From Arenibacter sp040216555 (GTDB lineage Bacteria > Bacteroidota > Bacteroidia > Flavobacteriales > Flavobacteriaceae), in the NCBI GenBank assembly GCA_040216555.1, contig JAVJOW010000022.1, forward strand, positions 124,001 through 188,000: DNA of 64,000 nucleotides. Direction: 5' to 3'. Below are positions 24,753 to 34,048 of this stretch, one piece after another (the first letter of the stretch is position 1; each line of letters opens with the position of its first letter). Below the pieces are notes generated by a model. It saw only the letters and a list, made by a program, of their open reading frames with translations. It was not told the DNA's origin and ran no database searches. The translations under genes were made by a program, and so were the position numbers.

Positions 24753-25082
24753 ATGACAAACAACGACGGAAATATTCTTTTGGCTTTATTAACAGGGGCT
24801 GCCATAGGTGCAGGAATTGGAATTCTTTATGCTCCCGACAAGGGTGTTGAGACCAGACATAAAATAAAGCAAAAAGTAGGGGAAACTACGCATGAAATAT
24901 CTGATAGATTATCACATGCCAAGGAAGAACTTACCAAAACTGCCAATGAGAAAAAAGATGCCTTTGACCGAAAACTGGATGAAGCCATCTCTACTATGAG
25001 CTACAAGGCAGATGACATCATTGCTACCTTGGAGCGCAAATTGGAAGACTTAAAAAAGAAAAACGCCCAATTTCAAAAATAA
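24753..25082 (+). CDS. YtxH-domain protein
   Basis: 109 residues. A single N-terminal hydrophobic segment (about 8-27) with the YtxH glycine pattern LLTGAAIGAGIGILYAPDKG is followed by a long lysine- and glutamate-rich amphipathic coil. Such proteins are small membrane-anchored stress proteins of unknown mechanism. First of three tightly spaced genes (6- and 4-base gaps) behind the operator at 24668. Confidence 0.85.
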   Translation: MTNNDGNILLALLTGAAIGAGIGILYAPDKGVETRHKIKQKVGETTHEISDRLSHAKEELTKTANEKKDAFDRKLDEAISTMSYKADDIIATLERKLEDLKKKNAQFQK

Positions 25083-25088
25083 GGTAAT

Positions 25089-25433
25089 ATGGCCTTGGAA
25101 GAACTTAAGAGAGACCTTACAGAAGCGGAAGCCGATGTAAGGTCTTATCTAGAAAATAGCGAAGAGTATGCCAAGCTAAAAGTATTTAAGGTGCTTATGG
25201 AGTTTGTAACCATATTTGCACAAACCCTTTTAATTGGGGCCTTGGCCCTACTTGCCTTGGTTTTGTTATCTTGGGCTGCATCCAATGCCCTGAACGAAAC
25301 TTTGAAAAGCGCCTACCTTGGATTTTTACTGGTAGGCATAGGCTATATACTTATAGCTTTCATTTGTTATTTCCTTAGAAATAGGCTTAGCGGACCATTA
25401 TTACGCACTTTTTCCAAACATTTTTTTGATTAA
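25089..25433 (+). CDS. phage-holin-like (holin superfamily III/DUF1469) membrane protein
   Basis: 114 residues with an amphipathic N-terminal helix (about 1-30), two transmembrane segments (about 40-65 and 75-98) and a basic tail. This is the layout of Holin_III/DUF1469 proteins, which in chromosomes usually accompany YtxH genes and are not phage lysis genes. No lysis or phage genes are nearby. Middle gene of the envelope-stress trio. Confidence 0.75.
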   Translation: MALEELKRDLTEAEADVRSYLENSEEYAKLKVFKVLMEFVTIFAQTLLIGALALLALVLLSWAASNALNETLKSAYLGFLLVGIGYILIAFICYFLRNRLSGPLLRTFSKHFFD

Positions 25434-25437
25434 GACT

Positions 25438-25656
25438 ATGGCAAAGCAATACAACTCCTTTAAAGAAATTGATGAAAGGCTAATGGTCTTGAAATTACAG
25501 CGCAAAATTGAAATTGAAAGCCTTAAACTAAATATCAACCAAGTAAAGTCGAATCTTAGACCACTGCAGTTGGCAGGGAGTATTAAAGGTAGCATTCAAC
25601 AAATGCTATTGATCTATGCAATAAGGAAACTAAAGGCCGTATTTAGCAGACGGTAA
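25438..25656 (+). CDS. small DUF6327-like protein
   Basis: 72 residues from the ATG at 25438. The N-terminus reads AKQYNSFKEIDERLMVLKLQ and a central stretch is followed by a hydrophobic C-terminal segment. This resembles a small Flavobacteria family (DUF6327-like) that goes with YtxH and holin-like genes. Third gene of the trio, 4 bases after the previous stop. Function unknown. Confidence 0.65.
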   Translation: MAKQYNSFKEIDERLMVLKLQRKIEIESLKLNINQVKSNLRPLQLAGSIKGSIQQMLLIYAIRKLKAVFSRR

Positions 25657-25657
25657 C

Positions 25658-25676
25658 CTCAAAAATTTTGAGTTTT
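25658..25676. terminator. possible terminator between convergent genes
   Basis: CTCAAAAATTTTGAG (25658-25672) followed by TTTT can fold into a short hairpin between the YtxH trio and the regulator gene. Weak, AT-rich. Confidence 0.35.
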
Positions 25677-25693
25677 ACGTCTTAAAGACAACC

Positions 25694-26761
25694 TTAAAAA
25701 TCCGCCACCTCCCTAAGTCCCTTTTCATTTAAAACAATGATCCTTCGTCCGTGGTCGGTGGCAATCAGGCCTTCGTCCTTAAAATCCGATAAGGTACGGA
25801 TAGCGGTTTCCGTTGCGGTACCTATCATTCCGGCGAAATCCTCCCTAGGTATACCTATTCCTTCATTGGGTTTGTCCTGTATAACATGTTTATCATAAAG
25901 TTCCAAAAGGGCCTTTGCTGCCCTTTGCCGAACGGAAGCAAAGGCCATATCCACCAATTGTTCCTGCAGGTGCATAAGATTATTGGATATCATTCCAATA
26001 AATTTCTGTGCAACGGCAGAGTTGCCATAAATTAATTGGGTAAAATCTTTCCTAGGTATCGCGCATAATTCGGCATCCTCCAACACAGTGGCATTTTCAA
26101 CATAAACTTTATTGGAATTCAATAAGGAAAGCTGCCCAACAAAATCGCCGGGGCCAAATATTCCTGTTACAAACTCCTTTCCGGATTCGGTGCTCTTGTA
26201 TGTCTTAACACTTCCTTGTTCAATGAAATACATAGATTGTGCATTATCCCCTTCCCAAAAAAGAATATCCTTTTTATTGTACTTCTTGAGGGGGTAATTT
26301 TTGGAAAGACTCTTCATATCACCATATTGGGAGGCCTCGTCCAGGAATTTATTGAGTCCTTCCAAGTTTTTGGCAATCTCTTTTTTTAGAAAATCGCTCT
26401 TTCGTAAACGGGAGGCAATGGCTTCCAACAATTCCTTTTCCTCAAAAGGCTTGGTAAGATAATCGTCCGCCCCCAAATTCATTCCCAATCTTACCTCTGC
26501 CCTATCGGTTTTTGCGGTTAAAAATATAAAGGGTATGCTAGAGGTTGAACTGTTTTTGCCCAACATTTCCAAGACCCCATATCCGTCCAGTTCTGGCATC
26601 ATGATATCACATATGATTACGTCCGGTCTAAATTTTCCGGCAAGTTCTACCCCTAATTTTCCATTCTCGGCGGTAGCCACCTCGTAATTGGCCAACTCCA
26701 ATATGTCCGCTGTATTTTCCCTGACATCCTTATTGTCCTCAATCAATAGAATTTTTTTCAT
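25694..26761 (-). CDS. REC-CRP fusion response regulator 1
   Basis: 355 residues. Receiver domain 1-120 with phosphoacceptor Asp52 (CDIMMP) and Lys104 (LTKP); cNMP-binding-like jelly roll about 155-245; dimer helix about 250-285; winged helix 285-350. The jelly roll lacks the Arg-Ser pair used for cAMP, and there is no N-terminal cysteine cluster for an FNR iron-sulfur centre, so input is probably phosphorylation. The recognition helix has E318-T-A-I-R322: the Glu and Arg match the residues with which CRP and FNR read TGA, while the FNR Ser is Ile. Its start overlaps the kinase gene by 23 bases. Candidate activator of the operators in this window. Confidence 0.88.
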   Translation of the reverse strand: MKKILLIEDNKDVRENTADILELANYEVATAENGKLGVELAGKFRPDVIICDIMMPELDGYGVLEMLGKNSSTSSIPFIFLTAKTDRAEVRLGMNLGADDYLTKPFEEKELLEAIASRLRKSDFLKKEIAKNLEGLNKFLDEASQYGDMKSLSKNYPLKKYNKKDILFWEGDNAQSMYFIEQGSVKTYKSTESGKEFVTGIFGPGDFVGQLSLLNSNKVYVENATVLEDAELCAIPRKDFTQLIYGNSAVAQKFIGMISNNLMHLQEQLVDMAFASVRQRAAKALLELYDKHVIQDKPNEGIGIPREDFAGMIGTATETAIRTLSDFKDEGLIATDHGRRIIVLNEKGLREVADF

Positions 26762-29492
26762 TTTCGTATATATTTACCGGAAGCATTAAACTGAAGGTGC
26801 TACCCACTCCTAATTCACTGTTAAAGCTAACACCACCGCTTAAAAGCTCCGTATACTGCTTCACAATATGAAGTCCCAGACCCGTGCCCTGGATGTTGGT
26901 GGCGTTTTCTGCACGAAAAAAGCGGTTAAATAGATTTTTTTGCTCCTCTTTGGGTATACCGATGCCCCTATCCTTAATTTTTATGGATAGGAAATTTCCT
27001 TTAACCCTAATTTTAATAGTAATCTCTTGTTGCTCCTTTGAGTACTTAATAGCATTGGAGATAAGATTTATAAGGATATGGTTCAATAATTTTGGATCAA
27101 GGTAAACCGATACAGAGGGTTGGGAATGTTTTAAAACAAAGTTCTGACCTTCTTTTTTGTTGGGCTCCATTTCATCGATCAACAGTTTTATAAACTGTAT
27201 CAATTCAAAAGACTGTGGTTTCACCTGCACCTTGCCCTCTTCCAACTTACTCAAGGATAGAAAATCGTTAAGAATAACCACTAGATCCTTCACATTGTTC
27301 CTTATTCTGGAGACATGTTTCATTCTCCTCTCCTCCTTACCTGGCTCATTTTGTTTTCCTATTAGGATTGCAGAAGAAAGTATTGCACTAAGCGGGGTGC
27401 GAAATTCATGGGAGGCCATTGAAATGAAACGCGACTTCAACTCGTTAATTTCCTTTTCTACCATTAGTGTCTTTTCCAATTTATGTTGTACTTCTTTCTG
27501 TTCGGTAACATTGTTAAAGACGAACAAAACCCACATTATTTTCTTTTCATCGGAATAGAGTGGTGTAGAATTCACGGCATAACACTGATCCTTAAAATCT
27601 ACTTCAAAAGAAATATTGTCTCCCCTTAAGGTTTTTCGAATATCCGATTTTATTTTTTTGCTCTGTAATTTTGTAAAAACCGGGATGTCATCAATAGGAA
27701 TTCCTTCAATATCGGACTTATTAATATCAATACGGTCCATTTCCTCCCCTTCCACATAAACCAGCTCATAATCGGAATTAAAGACCATTATGACCCCATT
27801 GGGGAAATTATGCGCTATAGCCGTAAATAGCGCCCTACTAAGCTTGGCCTTCCTTTCCGCCCTTAGGGTCTCCACTACCTGATCCTCAAGGTTTAAACTG
27901 GTGGTCATCAATTGTTGAACCGCAGATTGAACTTCCTTGGTCCGTTCTTCCACTTTATATTCCAATTGCTCGGTATATTCTTCCAATTTCTTCTTGTTTT
28001 GCTGGATTTCGGACACATCGTTCTGAACCCCAATAAAATGGGTCAATTTTTGATTTTGGTCATATAAGGGCGTAATGGACAGGTCGTTCCAAAAAAGGGT
28101 CCCGTCTTTACGGTAATTTTGGAGAAGTACCCTACAAGGTTTCCCTTCTTTAATAGCTTCGACCAAAACTTCAATTTCAGGATGATCGCGATCATCATTT
28201 TGTAAAAACCTACAGTTTTTTCCTAGAACTTCACTTTTGTCATATCCCGTTATCCGGGTAAAGGAATCATTACAATATATAATGGGAAGATTGGGGTCTT
28301 GGGCATCTACTATTAAAATTCCGTTGCCTGCCACTTCAAGGGCCCTATTCCTTATTTCCAAGGTATCCTGTAACAATGTGGTTTCGGTAATATCCAAGCC
28401 CGAGCTTACCACGCCAATAATTTCATTATTTCCATTCCTCAAGGTAGCATTGCTCCATTGAATTAGTCGCTCTTCCCCACCTTTGGCAACTATATGGTTT
28501 TCGTAAATATTGGGCACTTCCAACTTCTCCTGGAAAATGTCTTCAAAGAGTTCTATTATTCGCTTTTTATCCCTGGTCGGTATAAAATTTCCAAACCAAT
28601 TTTTATTCAAAATAGCATCTTGTTCCAATCCTAAAATTTCACAGGTCCTTTTATTGACAAGTGCTACAGTATGGTCCTTATTGATTACTAGAAACATTGT
28701 AGGAGAAGAATCCATATATTGACGGAGCAATTTTTTCTCCTTGTCCAGAGCCATTTCTATTTCCTTACCCTTTGTTATATCCTGTAAAAAACCTTCCAAA
28801 CCGCAGACATTTCCACGCTCGTCCATTATGCAGGAAACCTGTTCCCATATCCATTTTATTTCCTTGTTTGCCGTAACGATCCTATAAGTGAGCTGATACT
28901 GTTCCTTATCTGCTATTCCTTTCTTCACCTCAAGCAAAACCCTGGACAGATCTTCAGCATGTATTAAGGAATCCCAACTGATATCTGAGCCATCATAAAA
29001 TTGCGCCGGAGAATATCCGGTTATGTTTTGGCAGGCCTCGCTGATAAATTCAATGATCCAAGGTCTATCCGTTTTAGAGCGATATACAATTCCGGACACA
29101 TTGGAAATCAATGTTCTAAACTTTCTATCGCTTTCAAATACTGAAATATCGGCCGGTTTACAGTAGATTACCTTTACGTCTTGACCTTTTATCACTGTTG
29201 GTACGATCCTAATATCGATAGGAAATTTAACGCCATTCTTGTCCCTACCATAAAATTGATTGGGACCTACAACAATCTCATTCATATCCGTGGCAACAGC
29301 TTTGAATTTCCAATCTGGAATAATCAATTGGATATCCTGCTGTACCAACTCCCCTTCAACATATCCGAACATTCTTTGCGCAGACATGTTGGCAATGAGC
29401 ATAGATCCATGTTGGTCTACCACAATTAGTCCCGCTAAAGAGGATTCAAAGATGGATTGATACAGATCGCTATTTGTTATTTTTTCATGCAT
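26739..29492 (-). CDS. multi-PAS histidine kinase with a LOV domain
   Basis: 917 residues, no membrane helices, so cytoplasmic. Domains: PAS (about 10-115), PAS/PAC (125-245), PAS (255-370), LOV-type PAS (385-497) with GKNCRFLQ whose Cys427 is the flavin-adduct position of blue-light LOV receptors, coiled coil (497-550), PAS (553-665), HisKA with His695 in SHEFRTP, and HATPase (790-907) with N813 and DRGIGIP. LOV features beyond the cysteine include YRKDGTLFWN and HFIGVQNDVSE. Its gene overlaps the REC-CRP gene, so they form a pair. Upstream operator at 29649 with -7 box TACATTTG suggests autoregulation. Confidence 0.88.
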   Translation of the reverse strand: MHEKITNSDLYQSIFESSLAGLIVVDQHGSMLIANMSAQRMFGYVEGELVQQDIQLIIPDWKFKAVATDMNEIVVGPNQFYGRDKNGVKFPIDIRIVPTVIKGQDVKVIYCKPADISVFESDRKFRTLISNVSGIVYRSKTDRPWIIEFISEACQNITGYSPAQFYDGSDISWDSLIHAEDLSRVLLEVKKGIADKEQYQLTYRIVTANKEIKWIWEQVSCIMDERGNVCGLEGFLQDITKGKEIEMALDKEKKLLRQYMDSSPTMFLVINKDHTVALVNKRTCEILGLEQDAILNKNWFGNFIPTRDKKRIIELFEDIFQEKLEVPNIYENHIVAKGGEERLIQWSNATLRNGNNEIIGVVSSGLDITETTLLQDTLEIRNRALEVAGNGILIVDAQDPNLPIIYCNDSFTRITGYDKSEVLGKNCRFLQNDDRDHPEIEVLVEAIKEGKPCRVLLQNYRKDGTLFWNDLSITPLYDQNQKLTHFIGVQNDVSEIQQNKKKLEEYTEQLEYKVEERTKEVQSAVQQLMTTSLNLEDQVVETLRAERKAKLSRALFTAIAHNFPNGVIMVFNSDYELVYVEGEEMDRIDINKSDIEGIPIDDIPVFTKLQSKKIKSDIRKTLRGDNISFEVDFKDQCYAVNSTPLYSDEKKIMWVLFVFNNVTEQKEVQHKLEKTLMVEKEINELKSRFISMASHEFRTPLSAILSSAILIGKQNEPGKEERRMKHVSRIRNNVKDLVVILNDFLSLSKLEEGKVQVKPQSFELIQFIKLLIDEMEPNKKEGQNFVLKHSQPSVSVYLDPKLLNHILINLISNAIKYSKEQQEITIKIRVKGNFLSIKIKDRGIGIPKEEQKNLFNRFFRAENATNIQGTGLGLHIVKQYTELLSGGVSFNSELGVGSTFSLMLPVNIYENEKNSID

Positions 29493-29648
29493 TGTCCTTT
29501 TGCTGATTTTCTCTAAATGGCCTAGACCAAACCAATTGGGAATGACCGTTAAGGAGTTTCGTGAAACATAAACTACCCTTTGAGACCGGTATTCCGGTAT
29601 TTTAGCACTCAGTTACACAAATGTATCGTTCACTATAGCCTCAAGAAA

Positions 29649-29660
29649 TGATATCCGTCA
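29649..29660 (-). promoter_or_regulatory. TGAY-N4-RTCA operator for the kinase/REC-CRP operon
   Basis: TGATATCCGTCA. Minus-strand -7 box TACATTTG (29618-29625) ends exactly 36.5 bp from the centre; the leader to the kinase ATG would be about 120 bases. Suggests positive autoregulation. Confidence 0.75.
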
Positions 29661-29686
29661 TACCATGGAGCTGCATAGTAAAAACC

Positions 29687-29698
29687 TGACATTGGTCA
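29687..29698 (+). promoter_or_regulatory. TGAY-N4-RTCA operator for the patatin gene
   Basis: TGACATTGGTCA, with -7 box TAATTTTG (29722-29729) ending exactly 36.5 bp after the centre. It overlaps an upstream ATG at 29700, arguing that translation starts at 29754. Confidence 0.78.
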
Positions 29699-29753
29699 TA
29701 TGCACATTTCTTTATTTGGAATAATTTTGATTCAAATTTTAAATAAAAGGCTT

Positions 29754-30593
29754 ATGAGAACTGGGTTGGTTCTTTCTGGAGGTGGGATACGGGGTGTTGC
29801 CCATATAGGGGCCATAAAGGCATTGGAGGAATACGGTATTTACCCTACCCATATTGCAGGCACCAGCGCAGGAGCCATTGTTGGAGCCTTGTACGCTGCC
29901 GGATGTACTTGGGAAGAAATGCTGGATTTTTTTAAGTCCACAGAAATTTTCAGTATAACCAATTACGCTATGGGAAAACCTGGTTTCTTGGACACAGAAA
30001 AATTCCATGATCAATTAAAGGCCTATATACCCCATGATAGCTTCGAATCTCTACAGAAAGAACTATATGTAACGGCTACCAACTTACTTGATGGCACCTT
30101 GACTATTTTTAGCAAGGGTGAACTTATAAAACCCGTATTGGCATCTGCAGCGGTTCCTGGACTATTTGCGCCAGTAGAGATCAATAAAGGCTATTACGTA
30201 GACGGTGGTACTTTGAACAATTTTCCGGTGGACCTTATAAAAAAGTATTGTGATCAGATTGTGGGAGTTTATGTAAATCCGTTCAACCATGTAAGCATCA
30301 AGGAACTTAATCACGTTACCAAAGTTTTGGAAAGGGCTTACCACGTTATGGTAGCCAATGAAACTACCAAGAAATTTCAGGACTGTGATATATTGATACG
30401 TCCTTCCAATATGGATCGTTACAGCATGTTCACTTTGAAAAATTTAGACATTATTTGTGATTTGGGCTATACCGCAACCATTACCGCATTGAACAATAGT
30501 CCCCTTGCTTCAGAATTACTATCGGCAGCGGAATTGGAAGCCATGAATGGTTTTTCTATGGAAACTTCGGTTAAAGAAAATCCACAAGAATAA
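29754..30593 (+). CDS. patatin-like phospholipase
   Basis: 279 residues from the ATG at 29754; an in-frame ATG at 29700 would add 18 residues but lies upstream of the predicted promoter. Oxyanion-hole motif GGGIRG (9-14), nucleophile Ser38 in GTSAG, and the catalytic Asp150 in DGG give a complete Ser-Asp dyad. Probably a cytoplasmic or membrane-associated lipid acyl hydrolase of the RssA type. In this context it may remodel membrane lipids under stress. Divergent from the LOV-kinase operon with its own operator. Confidence 0.88.
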   Translation: MRTGLVLSGGGIRGVAHIGAIKALEEYGIYPTHIAGTSAGAIVGALYAAGCTWEEMLDFFKSTEIFSITNYAMGKPGFLDTEKFHDQLKAYIPHDSFESLQKELYVTATNLLDGTLTIFSKGELIKPVLASAAVPGLFAPVEINKGYYVDGGTLNNFPVDLIKKYCDQIVGVYVNPFNHVSIKELNHVTKVLERAYHVMVANETTKKFQDCDILIRPSNMDRYSMFTLKNLDIICDLGYTATITALNNSPLASELLSAAELEAMNGFSMETSVKENPQE

Positions 30594-30824
30594 ACCTTCT
30601 GAAATATATTTAACTACATTCCATCCAGATTTTTAATATGTTGGAAATTGACGAAGCGCAAGCGTTTACTTCAAGAATTTCAAATTCTACCCCGGACCTA
30701 TTGCAACAGGGTAAATCCCTAGTGAGGTTTAAAATGCAAAAGCCCTCCCGTTTATACCCCCAACATGGACATATTTTGGGTATTTACGGGAAGGCATTGC
30801 TACTAACAAATAACCAACAAATTA

Positions 30825-31289
30825 TTATCCGATTTGTACCTTTTTAGGAGGTGTTTTTTTAGCTTCCTCTTTCTTGGCAAGATTAAAGCTAAGAATACCA
30901 TCCTTATAGGCCGCCTTAATTTCTTCCTGTTTTACATTTTCAGGAAGCTGTAAAGACCTTTCAAAGGAATTATAGCTAAATTCACGACGGGTAAATTTGT
31001 CCTCCTTTTCCTCCTTGGATTGGGACTTCTCGGCAGTAATGTTCAGGCATCCATTATCTATGGTTACCTCAAAATCTTTTTTTTGAAATCCAGGAGCAGC
31101 CAGCTCTATCTCAAAATGGTCACCAGTTTCCTTAATGTTCAAGGCTGGCTCGGACCTTTTACCATTCCAGAAACTATCGGGTAGCATGTCCCTTACCCAA
31201 GCACGATTATCGAAAAAATCTTCCATGTCAAAAAAATCTTGGCTCATTAAGTTTCCAAATGGTCTCCTTTTAAATTTTACTACTGACAT
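30825..31289 (-). CDS. Hsp20/alpha-crystallin small heat-shock protein
   Basis: 154 residues. The alpha-crystallin domain spans about 45-145, with DHFEIELAAPGFQKKDFEV at its start and the conserved AAYKDGILSFNL near the C-terminus. It is an ATP-independent holdase that prevents aggregation. Operator at 31360 with -7 box TAATTTAG upstream places it in the regulon, as HspX is in the mycobacterial DosR regulon. It is convergent with the patatin gene. Confidence 0.92.
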   Translation of the reverse strand: MSVVKFKRRPFGNLMSQDFFDMEDFFDNRAWVRDMLPDSFWNGKRSEPALNIKETGDHFEIELAAPGFQKKDFEVTIDNGCLNITAEKSQSKEEKEDKFTRREFSYNSFERSLQLPENVKQEEIKAAYKDGILSFNLAKKEEAKKTPPKKVQIG

Positions 31290-31359
31290 AATATTTTGTT
31301 TTTAAGGGTTACACATTTATTGTTATCCCTAAATTACAATCAATTGCCCTTGTACAAAA

Positions 31360-31371
31360 TGATTTAGGTCA
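31360..31371 (-). promoter_or_regulatory. TGAY-N4-RTCA operator for hsp20
   Basis: TGATTTAGGTCA; minus-strand -7 box TAATTTAG (31329-31336) ends exactly 36.5 bp from the centre. Confidence 0.75.
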
Positions 31372-31511
31372 GTCACTCAAAATTTATTTACGCTTATTTT
31401 TACCCTATCCAATCAATGTTTCAATATTGTTATAGACATATCGGAATTTGTAATAATACGAAAGTTGGATTATAGTATATGGTTCTGTACAATTTTGTTA
31501 ATTTAGACAAT

Positions 31512-34022
31512 ATGATCAATCCAATTGATTTTGGCATAGAAGGGCTAACGGATGAAGCGGTAAAAAGCTCCAGAAAAAAGCATGGTGAAAATAGCCTTAG
31601 CTATAAAAAGGAAAATGGTTTTTTTGATGCTTTAAAAAGTGTTGCCAAGGAACCAATGGTCATCCTATTGATGGTGGCATCCTCTATCTATTTTATATCA
31701 GGAAATAATGGTGATGGAATATTTATGGTTGCCGCCATTATACTGGTTGCCTCAATATCCCTTTATCAGGATTCCAAAAGTAGGATGGCCCTGGAAAAAT
31801 TAAAAAATCTTACGCAACCCAATAGTCAGGTCATTAGGAACGGAGTGGTCGTAGAAATACCCAGTGAGGAGTTGGTTGTGGGCGACAGCCTAATGGTTGA
31901 GGAAGGCAACACCGTTCCTGCCGATGGCACCATTGTACATTCCAACGATTTCTCCGTAAACGAATCCATTCTTACCGGAGAATCCCTTTCGGTTTTTAAG
32001 GATGCTTCAAAAATGGACCATAAAATATTTGGGGGCACAACAGTGGCCAGTGGACTGGCGATTGCCACCATTACAGAAATTGGGAACAGCACCAGGTTAG
32101 GTAAAATTGGAAAAAGTCTTGAAGGGATCGAGGAGGAAAAGACACCCCTGGAAAAACAGATTTCCAATTTCGTGAAACAAATGTCCATTTGGGGCGGTAT
32201 CATATTTCTTCTTGTCTGGGGAATTAACTACCTCCAATCGCGGGAGCTATTGGAAAGTTTATTAAAAGCGTTAACCTTGGCAATGAGTGTGTTGCCAGAA
32301 GAAATACCAGTAGCTTTTACCACTTTCATGGCATTGGGTGCCTATAGGCTTATGAAAATGGGCATCGTAGTAAAACAAATGAAAACAGTAGAAACTTTGG
32401 GAAGTGCTACCGTTATTTGTACGGACAAAACCGGCACCATAACCCAAAATAAGATGGAGCTTGCAAAACTCTTTACCCTAGATACTGGAGAGGTAATTTC
32501 TGTTGAAAGCACCTTAAATAATTTTGAAAAAGAATTGATCACCATAGCGATGTGGGCCAGCGAACCAATACCTTTCGATCCTATGGAAAAAGCCTTGCAT
32601 GAGGCCTATGGCAGAATTGCCTCTGCAGACCAGCGGCCCCATTATAAAATGATTCATGAGTATCCGCTTAGCGGGAAACCTCCTATGATGACCCATATAT
32701 TCGAAAATAGTGAAGGTAGTCGTATCATTGCCGCCAAAGGGGCCCCCGAAGCTCTTTTGGCAACTTCCACACTTACCGATACCCAAAAAAAACAGATTAC
32801 GGATGTCTTGACCAATTTAGGGCGGCAAGGATACCGAATGTTAGGAGTTGGGCAAGCCAATTTTCAAGGGTCCGACTTTCCCGAAAAGCAACAGGATTTT
32901 GAATTTACTTTCAAGGGATTAGTGGCTTTTTATGACCCTCCAAAAGAGAATATTCGTCAGGTACTGAAAGATTTTGACAAGGCCGGAATACAGGTAAAAC
33001 TGGTTACTGGAGACAATCCGGCCACTTCCATGGCCATTGCCAAACAAATTGACTTTCCCGGCTATGAAAAAAATATGACCGGGGAGGAACTAATGCAATT
33101 GGGGGATGCAGAATTACAACAAAAGGTAAAAAGCACCCAGGTCTTTACCCGTATGTTCCCAGAAGCCAAACTAAGAATTGTAAATGCCATAAAAGCCAAT
33201 AATGAAGTAGTAGCCATGACAGGTGATGGGGTCAATGACGGTCCAGCGCTCAAGGCAGCGCATATCGGTATTGCCATGGGCAAAAAAGGAACTGAAATTG
33301 CCAAGCAAGCCGCCTCCTTGATCTTGGTGGAAGATGACCTTTCCAAAATGGTAGATGCCATTGCCATGGGCAGAAAAATTTACGGCAATTTAAAAAAGGC
33401 CATCCAGTATATCATATCCATTCATATCCCAATCATATTAACGGTATTTATTCCCTTGGCATTGGGGTGGGCCTATCCCTCCATATTTTCACCCTCCCAT
33501 GTTATTTTATTGGAATTGATTATGGGCCCCACCTGCTCCATTATTTATGAAAACGAGCCGATGGAGAAAAATACGATGGTCAAAAAGCCAAGACCATTTA
33601 CTACCACTTTTTTTAAGTTCAAGGAATTGATAACCAGTATCATTCAGGGACTAGTGATTACCCTGGGATCGTTATCGGTATACCAATACGCCATTTTTGA
33701 AGGATATAACGAATCCGTAACCAGAACCATGGTGTTTATGGTATTGATATCTGCCAATATTTTTCTGACCCTTGTAAACCGCTCTTTCTATTATTCCATT
33801 TGGACCACTTTAAAATATAAGAACAACTTGGTGCCATTGATTATAGGGATTACTTTGATCCTCTCTGCACTGTTACTCTTTCTGCCCCCATTAACAGGAT
33901 TTTTTCAATTTGAAACCTTGAACGGAAATCAACTGGGAGTTGCTGTCCTTGTTGGCCTGATGTCCGTACTCTGGTATGAAATTGTAAAAGGGATAAAACG
34001 GGCCAAGGGAAAATTAAAATAG
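31512..34022 (+). CDS. cation-transporting P-type ATPase
   Basis: 836 residues from the ATG at 31512 (an in-frame ATG at 31479 lies upstream of a likely -7 box CAATTTTG at 31490-31497). N-terminal cation-ATPase domain, actuator with LTGES, the fourth transmembrane helix with PEEIP, phosphorylation motif DKTGT with Asp305, nucleotide-binding KGAPE, hinge TGDGVND, and C-terminal helices. P2-type, probably for Ca, Mg or monovalent cations; the ion cannot be assigned. It diverges from hsp20, but the operator at 31360 has no -7 box at the standard spacing on this side. Confidence 0.88.
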   Translation: MINPIDFGIEGLTDEAVKSSRKKHGENSLSYKKENGFFDALKSVAKEPMVILLMVASSIYFISGNNGDGIFMVAAIILVASISLYQDSKSRMALEKLKNLTQPNSQVIRNGVVVEIPSEELVVGDSLMVEEGNTVPADGTIVHSNDFSVNESILTGESLSVFKDASKMDHKIFGGTTVASGLAIATITEIGNSTRLGKIGKSLEGIEEEKTPLEKQISNFVKQMSIWGGIIFLLVWGINYLQSRELLESLLKALTLAMSVLPEEIPVAFTTFMALGAYRLMKMGIVVKQMKTVETLGSATVICTDKTGTITQNKMELAKLFTLDTGEVISVESTLNNFEKELITIAMWASEPIPFDPMEKALHEAYGRIASADQRPHYKMIHEYPLSGKPPMMTHIFENSEGSRIIAAKGAPEALLATSTLTDTQKKQITDVLTNLGRQGYRMLGVGQANFQGSDFPEKQQDFEFTFKGLVAFYDPPKENIRQVLKDFDKAGIQVKLVTGDNPATSMAIAKQIDFPGYEKNMTGEELMQLGDAELQQKVKSTQVFTRMFPEAKLRIVNAIKANNEVVAMTGDGVNDGPALKAAHIGIAMGKKGTEIAKQAASLILVEDDLSKMVDAIAMGRKIYGNLKKAIQYIISIHIPIILTVFIPLALGWAYPSIFSPSHVILLELIMGPTCSIIYENEPMEKNTMVKKPRPFTTTFFKFKELITSIIQGLVITLGSLSVYQYAIFEGYNESVTRTMVFMVLISANIFLTLVNRSFYYSIWTTLKYKNNLVPLIIGITLILSALLLFLPPLTGFFQFETLNGNQLGVAVLVGLMSVLWYEIVKGIKRAKGKLK

Positions 34023-34048
34023 TACACTAGATCCGAACAGGAAGAAGT

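Noticed and set aside
25089..25433. holin-like gene as a sign of prophage
   Set aside because: No phage genes nearby; this family commonly accompanies YtxH in chromosomes.
30638..30847. 69-residue open frame on the plus strand between patatin and hsp20
   Set aside because: It runs into the end of hsp20, has no promoter or operator, and its composition does not look like a real protein.
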